Below are positions 36,318 to 44,115 of a stretch of DNA of 64,000 nt, one piece after another. A model generated the notes under the pieces. It saw only the letters and a program-made list of their open reading frames with translations, was not told the DNA's origin and did no database searches. The stretch is from the NCBI GenBank assembly GCA_963705355.1, contig OY970070.1:310001-374000 (forward strand). The letters are read 5' to 3'. The position numbers and the translations under genes were made by a program. This DNA comes from COMBO-56-21 sp963705355 (GTDB lineage: Archaea; Thermoplasmatota; Thermoplasmata; UBA10834). How positions within the stretch are numbered: position 1 is the stretch's first letter; each line of letters starts with the position of its first letter.

Positions 36318-37061
36318 ATGATGGCAATGACAAGCAAGTTCAGGAGCGAGGTGAAGCAACTCGCAACGCAACTAGGAGCGGATCTCGTTGGAATAGCTCC
36401 AGAGAAGGCGTTTGCCAATGCGCCTGGAGGACATCGCCCGCAGGACATCCTGACGGGGGCGAGAAGCGTCATAGTAATCGCTGTCGCACTCCCACATGCG
36501 GCTCTCGAATCCGCTCCTAGCCGCGAGTATTCGGCAACTTACACGTCGGCCAACAATGAGCTCAACAGAATCGCGTTCAGGCTCGCGAAGTTTCTCCAGG
36601 AGAATGGGCATCGCGCGGTCCAGGTCCCCGCATCTTCGCCCTACGATCTCAAGCGCATGAGAGGCGATATTTCGCACAGGCATGCTGGCGAGCTGGCAGG
36701 GCTCGGGGTGTTCGGCAAGAACAGCCTCCTCCTCTCGCCGAAATATGGCGCTAGAATGCGCTTGGTCTCTGTCATCACAGACGCAAACCTCACACCTGAC
36801 AAGAGGTTGGAGACTGATTTCTGCATGGATTGTGACAAATGCATCCGAGCATGTCCGGCGAAAGCCCTCAAAGGCGGTCGAACAGTTGACAAAGAAACTT
36901 GTGACAATCAGCACCCCAGAATAGGAAAGAAGCTCGATCTGTCGGGCGGGGAACAGGTCTGCGGTGTCTGCATACGCGTCTGCCCTGTTGGGATTGATGC
37001 CAAGAAGAGAGGGCCTCACAAGGCCAGTCGCTCGAGATCAAGGGACCAATGCGAATACTGA
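36318..37061 (+). CDS. QueG-like 4Fe-4S reductase (epoxyqueuosine reductase family)
   Basis: About 247 residues from ATG 36318 (ATG 36327 also possible); an open frame extends to 36132 but looks non-coding. The N-terminal domain (GADLVGIAPEKAF, ARSVIVIAVALPH) resembles the cobalamin-binding part of QueG. Two cysteine clusters for 4Fe-4S centres follow: CMDCDKCIRACPAKAL and CGVCIRVCPVG. True QueG makes queuosine in bacterial tRNA; archaea make archaeosine instead, so another corrinoid/Fe-S reduction is likely. It is shorter than QueG. Confidence 0.7.
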   Translation: MMAMTSKFRSEVKQLATQLGADLVGIAPEKAFANAPGGHRPQDILTGARSVIVIAVALPHAALESAPSREYSATYTSANNELNRIAFRLAKFLQENGHRAVQVPASSPYDLKRMRGDISHRHAGELAGLGVFGKNSLLLSPKYGARMRLVSVITDANLTPDKRLETDFCMDCDKCIRACPAKALKGGRTVDKETCDNQHPRIGKKLDLSGGEQVCGVCIRVCPVGIDAKKRGPHKASRSRSRDQCEY

Positions 37062-37163
37062 AAGACCTTGTTTGCGTCAGCTCCTTACTGGGACAAAGAC
37101 AACGGCCGGCTCGTGCTAGGTCCGAGGCAGATTGAGGAAGCGGTTCGTCCTGGAAAGGAGTCT

Positions 37164-37243
37164 AGGTCCGGCTTCAATCCCTGCTGATTGAATTCGAGTT
37201 GCGATGTACTGGCTCCTGAGGGGTTCGAATCCTCCCGAGGTTG
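37164..37243 (+). repeat. tRNA-like segment A
   Basis: Order: AGGTCCG, hairpin TTCAATCC...GATTGAA, TACTGGCTCC, then a T-arm-like GGGGTTCGAATCCTCC. It resembles a decayed tRNA (acceptor, altered D arm, T arm), but no good anticodon arm can be drawn and the acceptor strands pair poorly. Confidence 0.6.
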
Positions 37244-37271
37244 GATTCCCAGAAGAAAAAGCCTCGGATGG

Positions 37272-37316
37272 GGTTTGAGCCTCGCCTCGGAAAAGCCCAT
37301 AGGTGAGGAAAGGCGA
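37272..37316 (+). repeat. Dispersed repeat copy 3 (full core)
   Basis: GTTTGAGCC, then TCGCCT-CGGAAAAG-CCCATAGGT-GAGGAA-AGGCGA. The outer arms TCGCCT/AGGCGA are perfectly complementary and the inner CCC-ATA-GG can pair, giving an imperfect cruciform. An ATG follows 4 bases later (37320). Confidence 0.85.
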
Positions 37317-37350
37317 CCGATGTTCAAACTACAAGGTCTTCACACGTCTC

Positions 37351-37385
37351 CAAGGAAAGTCCTTAGGGGAGGAAGGGCGGGCGAT
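37351..37385 (+). repeat. Degenerate repeat copy 4
   Basis: AAGGAAAGTCCTTAGGGG followed by AGGAAGGGCGGGCGAT, in tandem with copy 3 (about 65 bases apart). Both are followed by an ATGTTCAAA. Confidence 0.6.
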
Positions 37386-37525
37386 GTTCAAATCTCGAAT
37401 GGTGAGAGGGATGTTGCTTGCAGAGCCCGAAATGCCTGTCTGGACATTTTAGCGGGACGCGCGATCGGAACGCAGTTGGATGTGCGTTGATGAAGGCGAT
37501 TGAACCTTAAGTCTGCCGCAACGAG

Positions 37526-37533
37526 TTAATATA
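37526..37533 (+). promoter_or_regulatory. TATA-like box for the C1B peptidase
   Basis: TTAATATA about 37 bases before the GTG start at 37567, so the mRNA would have only a very short leader. Confidence 0.45.
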
Positions 37534-37566
37534 CCGGTTCCTTCAAATATCCATTGGGCGACTCTT

Positions 37567-38904
37567 GTGAAAGCGATCGACGCCAGTGTGCTCAAGAAGT
37601 TCGAAATGTCTTTCGACGAGGACCCTAAGAACCGCCTCGCCATGAATGCGGTGACAGAGAACGGAATCTCATCTGTCGCTCTCAATCGAAAGGATGTCGA
37701 CAGGATCAACTTCACGTTCAGCCACCAGATCGAGTCACCGGAAGCGACAAATCAGGAGAGATCAGGAAGATGCTGGCTTTTCTCTGGGCTCAGCTTTCTG
37801 GCTTTTGAAGCCATGAAGAAGTTGAATGTCGACACCTTCGAGCTTTCCGAGATCTATCAGATGTTCTGGGATAAGCTCGAGAAGGCGAACTTCTTCCTTG
37901 AGAACATAATCGAGACAAGGGCGGAACCCCTGGACAGTCGGAGGCTGATGTGGCTGCTTTCGGACCCACTGTCCGATGGCGGACAGTGGGACATGTTCGT
38001 GAACCTTGTCAAGAAATACGGCGTGGTTCCGAAGTCCTTCATGCCAGAGACCGAGAGCAGCAACAACTCGGAACCGATGAACGCCCTCTTGGAAACAAAG
38101 CTGAGGGAATATGCGAAGCTGATAAGGGACAAGCACGCCGATGATAACGACCTGGAGGAGCTGCGCTCGATCAAAGAGAAGTGTCTTGAAGAGTTCTACA
38201 GGATGCTTGCGGTGAGCCTCGGAAAGCCGCCGACCGAATTATACTGGGAATGGCGCGACAAGCACGAGGAATTCCATCGGCACGGCAGGATAACTCCGAA
38301 GGAGTTCTACAGCGAATACATCGGCGTTGATCTGGACGACTTCGTGTGCATCATCAACGCCCCTACTCCGGACAAGCCGTTCAACAGGACGTACACGGTG
38401 AGGAATCTCGGCAACGTCGTCGAGTGTAGGCCGATTCGATACCTGAACGTGGACATGAAGAGTCTCAAGAGAGTCACGATAGAGATGATCAAGGACAATC
38501 ATGCGGTCTGGTTCGGCTGCGATGTCGGCCAGATGCTTGCCACCGAACTGGGCGCTATGGACCTCAGCGTCTATGACTACGAGCTAGTCTTCGGAACGAA
38601 GTTCAATCTTGACAAGGCGTCGAGGCTTGAGTACGGCTGCAGCGAAATGACGCACGCGATGCTTCTCACCGGCGTGGATCTTGACGAAGGCGGTCGACCC
38701 AGAAAATGGCGGGTGGAGAATAGCTGGGGTGCCAAGATCGGAGATAAGGGATTCATGTACATGATGGATGAATGGTTCGAGGAGTATCTGTACGAGGTCA
38801 TCGTGAACAAGAAGTATCTCGGGCCGGAATTGTTGACGGCGCTCGAAACAGAGCCGGTCCCCCTCGAACCTTGGGATCCGATGGGAAGTCTCGCAAGGTC
38901 GTAG
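37567..38904 (+). CDS. pepC: Aminopeptidase C / bleomycin hydrolase (C1B cysteine peptidase)
   Basis: 445 residues. The papain-like triad is visible: Cys in QERSGRCWLFSGL (about residue 69), His in EMTHAMLLTGVD (about 360) and Asn in WRVENSWG (about 380). The intervening FNRTYTVRNLGNV and DLSVYDYE regions are typical of C1B enzymes, which form a hexameric barrel with the C-terminus plugging the active site. Cytosolic peptide trimming. C1B enzymes are commoner in bacteria and eukaryotes than in archaea, so transfer is possible. It ends 7 bases before repeat copy 5. Confidence 0.92.
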   Translation: MKAIDASVLKKFEMSFDEDPKNRLAMNAVTENGISSVALNRKDVDRINFTFSHQIESPEATNQERSGRCWLFSGLSFLAFEAMKKLNVDTFELSEIYQMFWDKLEKANFFLENIIETRAEPLDSRRLMWLLSDPLSDGGQWDMFVNLVKKYGVVPKSFMPETESSNNSEPMNALLETKLREYAKLIRDKHADDNDLEELRSIKEKCLEEFYRMLAVSLGKPPTELYWEWRDKHEEFHRHGRITPKEFYSEYIGVDLDDFVCIINAPTPDKPFNRTYTVRNLGNVVECRPIRYLNVDMKSLKRVTIEMIKDNHAVWFGCDVGQMLATELGAMDLSVYDYELVFGTKFNLDKASRLEYGCSEMTHAMLLTGVDLDEGGRPRKWRVENSWGAKIGDKGFMYMMDEWFEEYLYEVIVNKKYLGPELLTALETEPVPLEPWDPMGSLARS

Positions 38905-38910
38905 GAAGCT

Positions 38911-38937
38911 CATTCGCATAGGGGAGGAAAGGCGATT
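38911..38937 (+). repeat. Dispersed repeat copy 5
   Basis: Right two-thirds of the core: GCATAGGGGAGGAAAGGCGAT, with the left arm degraded. The downstream gene starts 15 bases later. Confidence 0.8.
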
Positions 38938-38952
38938 CGGGCACGAAAAAGG

Positions 38953-39435
38953 GTGGTCGGGTTGAGAGTGCCAAAAAGAACCGCATATGCAATGGCTATC
39001 GCCATCTCAATTGTGATTCTGCTTGTGCTGATGGTCTATCTCCTCGCTTTCTCCATGGTGAAGGTTTCTGGAGTTGTCGACCATAAGACCATAACAGGCA
39101 TCAGGGACCAGACTCTCTACTCTCTGGTTGTGATGTATCCCTGGGGTATCCAGATCGATGACCATGCTCTCGATTACCTATTCCAAGGTAAGGACCAGAA
39201 TGTGACAATCAATGCGACATTTGAGCAGGCGATACTCAGCCATGGATATTCCAAGATCAACTATCTTGCCAGCATCCAGGTCAGCTCGAAAGACTCGGTG
39301 AATCACCTCAATCCAGGAGATGCTCTCGCTTACTTCGTGAAGAGAAGTGATTTCAACGCTCTGAGGATTGGGAACACCGTAACATACGAGGTTGAGAAGG
39401 GAAAGACCCTCACCATTGCACGGGTCAATGATTGA
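38953..39435 (+). CDS. Single-pass membrane-anchored hypothetical protein
   Basis: 160 residues from a GTG. One N-terminal helix (about 12-36, AMAIAISIVILLVLMVYLLAFS) is followed by an exported domain of about 120 residues with alternating beta strands (NVTINATFEQAIL, GNTVTYEVEKGKTLTI) and N-x-T sequons. No family is recognised. It is the single gene between repeat copies 5 and 6. Confidence 0.65.
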   Translation: MVGLRVPKRTAYAMAIAISIVILLVLMVYLLAFSMVKVSGVVDHKTITGIRDQTLYSLVVMYPWGIQIDDHALDYLFQGKDQNVTINATFEQAILSHGYSKINYLASIQVSSKDSVNHLNPGDALAYFVKRSDFNALRIGNTVTYEVEKGKTLTIARVND

Positions 39436-39497
39436 ACTGCGCTTGCAGAGTCCTCCAGGCTAGATTCCAGGAGAGGGAGAGAGTTTATGTCATCCTT

Positions 39498-39518
39498 TCT
39501 CGGAAAAGCCCATAGGGA
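39498..39518 (+). repeat. Repeat copy 6, left half (split by IS110)
   Basis: TCTCGGAAAAGCCCATAGGG at the left edge of the IS110-family element. The right half lies at 40801-40820. Confidence 0.85.
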
Positions 39519-39603
39519 TGGTATGTAGAAGAGGCCACTCGCCATTTCGTAGCAACGAGGTTGGATTCCCAGTGCCTCAATACGAATCGGAGGCGAGTAG
39601 GCC

Positions 39604-40659
39604 ATGTTGTACATAGGACTGGACGTGCATAAAGAATTCTGTCAAGCGTGCGTGGTGAACGAACTCGGACGAGCTCTCTCAAATGAGAGATTCTTGTCCA
39701 CCCGGGAGGAACTCGACAGGTTCCTGGCTCGATTCAAGGACGCCAAGTTCGTCCTCGAATCCACAGGCATGTGGGAGTTCATCTACGAGGGAATCGAGAA
39801 GAGAGGGTTCGAGGTAGTGCTGGCTCATCCGCTCAAAGTGAGAGCCATTGCAGAAGCCAAGGTCAAGACCGACAAGGTCGACGCTGAAACCCTGGCTCAG
39901 CTACTTCGAGCGAACCTCATCCCTCGCTCGTGGGTCCCCAGTAAGGACGTGAGGGATCTCAGACAACTCGTGAGACAGCGCGCATATCTCGTCCAGCAGT
40001 CCACGAGTCTCAAGAATCGAATCCATGCCGAACTCCTCAGACGAGGAGTACGGCGTCCACTGAACTTCGTGAGGCCGTTCTCGAAGAAGAGCATCGACTG
40101 GATGCGGTCTCTCGAGATCCCGACTGTCATCTCGTGCCTGAACTGCCTAGAGAGCGTCCAGGCACAGATCGAGAAGATGAACGCCCAGCTGCTGGATGAG
40201 TTCAACCGAAGACCCGATGCCCAGCTCATTGCGACGGTCCCGGGCATCGGATTCTACGGCGCCCTTCTGATCCACGCGGAGATCGACGACATCAAGAGGT
40301 TCTCTCATCCCGAGAAGCTGTGCGCTTATGCGGGGTTGGTGCCAACTGTGAGCCAGTCGGCATCCTCCGTCCACTACGGTGCCATCAGCAAGGACGGGTC
40401 CAGTTATCTCCGCTGGATGCTCACGGAGGCGGTCCACACTCACACTCATTGCGAGCCAGGCTCGCGACTCTCGAGATTCCACGCGAAGGTCGCGAGACGA
40501 AGGGGCAAGCAGAAGGCGACCATCGCGACCGCGAGGAAACTCCTCCTCATCATCTACTGGATGCTCGTGAGACACGAGCCATATCACAGTCAAGGATTGG
40601 ACCCCGGCTTTCCTCCTGCACGTAATGAGTGCGACATAGGGATTGGGGCAGGTCCCTGA
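39604..40659 (+). CDS. IS110-family DEDD transposase, copy 1
   Basis: 351 residues. The RuvC-like DEDD_Tnp_IS110 domain shows D in YIGLDVHKEF, E in FVLESTG and two Asp in TDKVDAETLAQLL. The C-terminal Tnp_20 domain has PGIGFYGALLIHAEI and a conserved SSYLRWMLTEAV serine region. IS110 recombinases are guided by an element-encoded bridge RNA (seekRNA) to a short target. About three-quarters identical to the copy at 46290, with a nearly identical block in the first half. Confidence 0.95.
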   Translation: MLYIGLDVHKEFCQACVVNELGRALSNERFLSTREELDRFLARFKDAKFVLESTGMWEFIYEGIEKRGFEVVLAHPLKVRAIAEAKVKTDKVDAETLAQLLRANLIPRSWVPSKDVRDLRQLVRQRAYLVQQSTSLKNRIHAELLRRGVRRPLNFVRPFSKKSIDWMRSLEIPTVISCLNCLESVQAQIEKMNAQLLDEFNRRPDAQLIATVPGIGFYGALLIHAEIDDIKRFSHPEKLCAYAGLVPTVSQSASSVHYGAISKDGSSYLRWMLTEAVHTHTHCEPGSRLSRFHAKVARRRGKQKATIATARKLLLIIYWMLVRHEPYHSQGLDPGFPPARNECDIGIGAGP

Positions 40660-40664
40660 CAAAT

Positions 40665-40790
40665 GGACGAAGATGCCATAGTGCGGCGTGGACCGCGAAT
40701 AGAGGCTTGTCCGACAAACCCCTTGATCAAATCCACGACGGGAGGCAAAAACAAAGAGGATGAAACGCAATCAGACGAAATGTGAGTGGC
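40665..40790 (+). ncRNA. Candidate IS110 bridge RNA/seekRNA region, copy 1
   Basis: Conserved non-coding DNA after the transposase. A long hairpin can be drawn: GGAC...GTCC outer stem, an internal loop with GCCATAG, then GCGG-CGTGGA-CCGC. The same stem exists in copy 2 with a different apical loop (GAAAA). The internal-loop GCCATAG equals the left part of the target GCCCATAG. Downstream placement fits the IS1111-type subgroup. Confidence 0.5.
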
Positions 40791-40800
40791 CTTCTTCAAC

Positions 40801-40820
40801 ATAGAGGGAGGAAAGGCGAT
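40801..40820 (+). repeat. Repeat copy 6, right half
   Basis: ATAGAGGGAGGAAAGGCGAT. Together with 39498-39518 it restores one intact core. Confidence 0.8.
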
Positions 40821-40848
40821 TCCTGGGTGAGGAGAGTGGGGGAAACTG

Positions 40849-41427
40849 ATGAAAGTTCTTGCGATAAACGGTAGCGTAAGGAAAGGCGGGAACACGCAGC
40901 TCATGATCGAAGTGGCGGCGAAGCCGTTAAAGAGCGCTCGCGTACGAGTGGAGTCCGTGTACATCACGGATTATGACATCAAGCCCTGCAACGCGTGCGA
41001 GGTGTGCTACACGAAGCCTTGGCATTGCCCGATCAAGGACGACGCCGTGAAGCTGCTCAAGAAGATGACCGACGCTGACGGTCTCATCATCGCATCCCCC
41101 GTGTACTGCACAGACGTGACGGCGCAGCTCAGGGCGCTTATAGACCGGAGCGTCATACCGTACATTGAGCAGGACTTCAAGGACAAAGTGGGCGGGGCCA
41201 TCATTGTGGGGGCGGGCGCTCATGGAGGCCAGGAGCTCGCCCTAATCCAAGTCATGGAATTCTTCCACTACCAGGGAATGATTATCGCCAGCCCTAGATT
41301 CGGGTTGGGCGGTGCTATGGGCACTGCAGACAAGAAGGGCGACATCAAGAAGGACAAGGAAGGGCTCAAGAGCGCCAGGGAACTGGGCATTCGAATGGCC
41401 GAACTCCTCAAGAGGTTCGACAAATGA
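40849..41427 (+). CDS. Iron-sulfur flavoprotein / NADPH-dependent FMN reductase family
   Basis: 192 residues: flavodoxin-like FMN phosphate loop INGSVRKGGNTQ (about 5-16) and the compact cysteine motif CNACEVCYTKPWHC (C-x2-C-x2-C-x6-C) of archaeal iron-sulfur flavoproteins, which bind 4Fe-4S near FMN. SPVYCTDVTAQLRALIDR completes the flavin site. Electron transfer or detoxification (quinone, O2, H2O2) is inferred. Start 28 bases after the repeat. Confidence 0.88.
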   Translation: MKVLAINGSVRKGGNTQLMIEVAAKPLKSARVRVESVYITDYDIKPCNACEVCYTKPWHCPIKDDAVKLLKKMTDADGLIIASPVYCTDVTAQLRALIDRSVIPYIEQDFKDKVGGAIIVGAGAHGGQELALIQVMEFFHYQGMIIASPRFGLGGAMGTADKKGDIKKDKEGLKSARELGIRMAELLKRFDK

Positions 41428-41469
41428 CCTGCTTGTCGTGGTACATGAAGTGGACTCCGAAATGGGATT

Positions 41470-41552
41470 AGGTCCGAGCTCAATCCCTGCTGATTGATGG
41501 TTTCTTGCGACATACTGGCTGGTCAAGGGTTCGAATCCCTGCGGCCCTACCA
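41470..41552 (+). repeat. tRNA-like segment B (pseudo-tRNA)
   Basis: AGGTCCG at the 5' side pairs 6 of 7 with CGGCCCT at the 3' side, followed by A-CCA. The T arm AAGGG-TTCGAAT-CCCTG is good and AGCTCA stands at the D-arm position. The middle (hairpin TCAATC...GATTGA, then TACTGGCTGG) does not form a normal anticodon arm. It is best read as a tRNA-derived segment, not a working tRNA. No repeat core follows this copy. Confidence 0.6.
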
Positions 41553-41746
41553 CCGAGGATTTAGCACAACCGCATTTGTCGTGTTTGGTCAGGATTCTTG
41601 TCCACTCAATCTGATGCGTGTCTAACCGAGTATGTTTGCCTTTTGTCTAGTTTCGAGTTCCCCACCGAGGAGAGAAAGAACCATCTAGTGGAAGAAAATA
41701 CCTCGACAGCACAGGGAACCGTCTAAGGACTCTGAATGGTGACTAA

Positions 41747-42487
41747 ATGGATCACGTTAGACTGTATGAGACGATCTTCAAGCGTAAGTCGATAAGGAAG
41801 TACAAATCAGAACTGCTGGATCAGAGCACCATCGAAGAAGTGTGTTCGTTCATTTCAACGTTGACTCCGATGATTCCTGGGATCAAGACGAATATTAGGA
41901 CACTAGGAAGCGATGACGTGAAGGGGATGTTCAAATCGGGAGCCCCACATTTCCTAGCAATCTACTCCGAACAGAAGGAAGGCTGCGCGGCGAACGCAGG
42001 CTTCTTGCTGCAGCAGATGGACTTGTACTTCAGCGCCAGCGGAATCGGCAGCTGCTGGCACATGCTTTCGAAACCTTTGGAAAAGGACGATCCAGTTTCT
42101 GGACTTGAGTTCGTGATCAGCCTGGCATTCGGCAAACCCGCCGAGGATTTGCAGAGGAGAAGCGTGTCCGAATTCAAGAGGAGGCCACTGTCCGAAATCA
42201 CAGATATCAAGGGGCTGGATGAATTGCTGGAACCCGCTCGTCTAGCACCCTCTGGTGTAAACAATCAGTCGTGGTATTTCCGTGGCGATTCGAGAAGCAT
42301 CGATGCTTACTACCAAAAGTCTAGGATGACCGATCAGATGAACCAGATCAATGTGGGAATCGCCCTATGTCACATATGGCTGGCAGCATTGCACGTAGGC
42401 AAATCGGTCGATTTCGTCGTTGATGGAAAACGTGAGAACGGAGCCCCGAAAGGATATCGATATGCGATCTCACTGAAGACGAAATAG
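41747..42487 (+). CDS. Nitroreductase family protein (TM1586-type)
   Basis: 246 residues: the N-terminal half has KRKSIRKYKSELLD (flavin phosphate contacts) and the C-terminal half EPARLAPSGVNNQSWYFRGD, a tandem nitroreductase-like arrangement typical of the putative TM nitroreductase family. FMN-dependent reduction is inferred; substrate unknown. It is preceded by about 300 bases holding tRNA-like segment B and followed by repeat copy 7. Confidence 0.78.
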   Translation: MDHVRLYETIFKRKSIRKYKSELLDQSTIEEVCSFISTLTPMIPGIKTNIRTLGSDDVKGMFKSGAPHFLAIYSEQKEGCAANAGFLLQQMDLYFSASGIGSCWHMLSKPLEKDDPVSGLEFVISLAFGKPAEDLQRRSVSEFKRRPLSEITDIKGLDELLEPARLAPSGVNNQSWYFRGDSRSIDAYYQKSRMTDQMNQINVGIALCHIWLAALHVGKSVDFVVDGKRENGAPKGYRYAISLKTK

Positions 42488-42689
42488 GGCCGCTCTGCTC
42501 TTACCTCAAGATAAATGGCTCCGCTGGGAGTTGAGCTGTAACGCGTTTCCGAAGAGATCGCGTCAAGTCTCGCGGAGAACTATGCGAATTGGGTACTCAG
42601 TCTATCATTCCGTCTTTTGTTTCCGCAGTAGATCATCTGCTGATCCCATTCTCGAGATGCTGCTCCCGACAATCCGTGCGATTTCTCTT

Positions 42690-42784
42690 CCAATTGAAAT
42701 CAGAAAGAGGATGCCTGGCTACTGCCGTGTACAAATCCCGGCGAAAGCACCTAAGCATAACATCCATAGGGGAGGAAAGGCGAT
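42690..42784 (+). repeat. Dispersed repeat copy 7 (long form)
   Basis: AATTGAAATCAG...ATGCCTGGCT left part as in copies 1-2, then AAGCATAACATCCATAGGGG and AGGAAAGGCGAT. The CATAACATCC left arm differs from CGGAAAAGC and resembles an inverted IS110 left end. Confidence 0.75.
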
Positions 42785-42806
42785 TGCCTTCTGAAGGGAG
42801 AAGAAG

Positions 42807-42890
42807 ATGAAGCTGCCAAGAAGTACAAAAAGCAAGCTCAAGAGACGCATCAAGCACATACACAAGAAGCAATCTAGACACAAAGGATAG
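42807..42890 (+). CDS. Tiny strongly basic peptide ORF
   Basis: A 27-residue ORF (starting MKLPRSTKSKLKRRIKH) with more than half Lys/Arg/His. It begins 22 bases after a repeat core with GGGAGAAGAAG just upstream. It could be a nucleic-acid-binding micropeptide or chance. No homologue is recognised. Confidence 0.3.
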   Translation: MKLPRSTKSKLKRRIKHIHKKQSRHKG

Positions 42891-42916
42891 AGTCAGATCC
42901 TGATTCATTTGAGAAG

Positions 42917-43138
42917 TTGCGCCAGAGACTGTCGAACCAGTCGCCGGAGTTCAAGCATCGGTGGGAGCGCTTCAGCATAACATCCATAGGAAGGAAAGGC
43001 GATGGCTCGAAAACGGAGGAGAGGAGCACGCTATCAGATTACGAAGAGGCTCTGGTCATCCTAGCTGCAATACTCATTGGTGCGATTGCGATAAGGATTC
43101 TGTTCGACCGTGCACAGCAAGTGAAGAAAAGCCCATAG
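42917..43138 (+). CDS. Small single-pass membrane protein ORF spanning repeat copy 8
   Basis: 73 residues if started at ATG 42917. The credible part is C-terminal: an acidic TLSDYEEAL followed by a helix VILAAILIGAIAIRILF and a basic tail. The middle is translated repeat copy 8 (residues about 19-29), and the stop TAG comes from repeat copy 9. A start just after copy 8 is not available in this frame, so the gene may be a truncated or chimeric product. Confidence 0.35.
   Translation: MRQRLSNQSPEFKHRWERFSITSIGRKGDGSKTEERSTLSDYEEALVILAAILIGAIAIRILFDRAQQVKKSP
42973..43003 (+). repeat. Dispersed repeat copy 8
   Basis: CAGCATAACATCCATAGG then AAGGAAAGGCGAT. The final GAT is part of a gATG whose short frame (43002-43064) encodes about 20 basic residues. 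Confidence 0.8.
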
Positions 43139-43153
43139 GGGAGGAAAGGCGAT
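43123..43153 (+). repeat. Dispersed repeat copy 9
   Basis: GAAGAAAAGCCCATAGGG then GAGGAAAGGCGAT, a nearly perfect core. Confidence 0.88.
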
Positions 43154-43154
43154 G

Positions 43155-43202
43155 CCGCACTTTGGCCGCCTCGTCCCCTGTCAGGGGTCTGCCCTGATCC
43201 CA
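43155..43202 (-). mobile_element. Decayed inverted IS110 3'-end fragment
   Basis: Reverse complement similar to the IS110 region just after the transposase (AGGGATTGGGGCAGG...CTGACA...GGACGA...GCC...AGTGCGG). About 48 bases, immediately after repeat copy 9. Confidence 0.5.
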
Positions 43203-43284
43203 TTCACGAGCTCAGATATGCGGGAAACCTGCGCAAGATTGATAATGGGCGGGGCTGTCTGCAAATGCAGAGGGGTCGGAGAGC

Positions 43285-43839
43285 ATGAATTCGCAAAGTG
43301 GAATGCAGTCAACCACAGGCACGAGGAACTGCGTGTCCTGCGGGAGAGCGATCGCCTGGGACGCGAACGTTTGCGCTTACTGCGGGCATGACTACAGGAC
43401 GCAGATGATGCCGGCACAGCAGATGGTGGCCAGGACGGGCCACGCGGGCTGGGGCGGAGGCCTGATCATCGCGGGCGGGGTGCTCGGCCTGATCATGGGT
43501 ATCCTTCTGCTGTTAGCCTCGACCTTGAACTACAACCAGCTGAACGTGACCCTGCCGTCGGGCTTCACGAACCAGGACCTAAAGAACCTCCTGGCCGTTC
43601 TCGGCGCCGTGTTCGCCGTATTCGGCGCCATAGCCATCATCGGCGGTGTGTTCGCCGTCGAGCGGAAGCATTTCGCGGTGGCCATCGTCGGAGCCATATT
43701 CGGCATCATCAGCATCGGGTTCTTCCTAGGTGCGGTGCTCGCCTTGATCGGCCTCATACTCGTGGTCATATCGCGCCACGAGTTCAGGCAGGCCCCGGCG
43801 CCGCCACCTGCTGGACCGCCGCCCGCCTATCGCACCTAA
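43285..43839 (+). CDS. Zinc-ribbon plus multi-helix membrane protein
   Basis: 184 residues: an N-terminal zinc ribbon CVSCGRAIAWDANVCAYCG (C-x2-C-x11-C-x2-C) on the cytoplasmic side, then four hydrophobic helices (about 58-80, 103-124, 130-150, 152-165) and a Pro-rich tail (APAPPPAGPPPAY). This layout is common in Thermoplasmata small membrane proteins of unknown function. Higher G+C than neighbours. Confidence 0.72.
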   Translation: MNSQSGMQSTTGTRNCVSCGRAIAWDANVCAYCGHDYRTQMMPAQQMVARTGHAGWGGGLIIAGGVLGLIMGILLLLASTLNYNQLNVTLPSGFTNQDLKNLLAVLGAVFAVFGAIAIIGGVFAVERKHFAVAIVGAIFGIISIGFFLGAVLALIGLILVVISRHEFRQAPAPPPAGPPPAYRT

Positions 43840-43854
43840 GTCAGCGCCTCCGAG

Positions 43855-44058
43855 CTATTGTTTGGGCGGCACGAAGGTCAATCGATAGAATACGTAGCCG
43901 TAGACGAGACCGATGAGCAGAGGAACGAGGCCGAGAGCTACGAGAAGCTTCTCGGGGCTCTGACGAGTCCGAAGGCACCCCGGCGCGACTACGCCAAGTT
44001 GACCCACGGCGTGTTTGAGATCCTCCGCGGACCTCTTGAGTAGCCCCGGGTCCACCAT
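43855..44058 (-). CDS. Small membrane protein, tail-anchored
   Basis: 67 residues on the minus strand: a soluble DPGLLKRSAEDLKHAVGQLG part and one C-terminal helix (LLVALGLVPLLIGLVYGYVF). It is preferred over a plus-strand frame of similar length because of the coherent helix. It is oriented against the repeats and converges with the zinc-ribbon gene. Confidence 0.45.
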   Translation of the reverse strand: MVDPGLLKRSAEDLKHAVGQLGVVAPGCLRTRQSPEKLLVALGLVPLLIGLVYGYVFYRLTFVPPKQ

Positions 44059-44094
44059 GATCCTCGGAAAAGCCCATAGGGCGGATAGCGCGAT
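44044..44094 (+). repeat. Dispersed repeat copy 10 with tRNA-3'-like lead
   Basis: CCCCGGGTCCACCATGATCC, like an acceptor end plus CCA, then CTCGGAAAAGCCCATAGGG and a mutated right arm GCGGATAGCGCGAT. The downstream ATG is 21 bases away. Confidence 0.75.
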
Positions 44095-44115
44095 TGGGGT
44101 GTGGGGGAAATTGTG

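Larger units (their letters stand above)
39516..40804 (+). mobile_element. IS110-family insertion sequence, copy 1
   Basis: About 1.29 kb. It begins GGATGGTATGTAGAAGAGG and ends CTTCTTCAACATAG. It carries one transposase gene and about 140 conserved non-coding bases downstream. It sits inside the CCCATAG|GGG centre of repeat copy 6. There are no terminal inverted repeats, as expected for IS110. Confidence 0.88.

Noticed and set aside
41470..41552. Functional tRNA gene
   Set aside because: Acceptor and T arm are tRNA-like, but no acceptable anticodon stem-loop or normal D arm can be drawn, and sister segments diverge where a tRNA should be conserved.
41242..41553. Minus-strand ORFs reading GPQGFEPLTS
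   Set aside because: These are the well-known spurious products of antisense T-arm sequence, here from the tRNA-like segments.
43858..44043. Plus-strand 61-residue ORF
   Set aside because: Highly charged with no coherent structure; the minus-strand frame gives a clean membrane helix.
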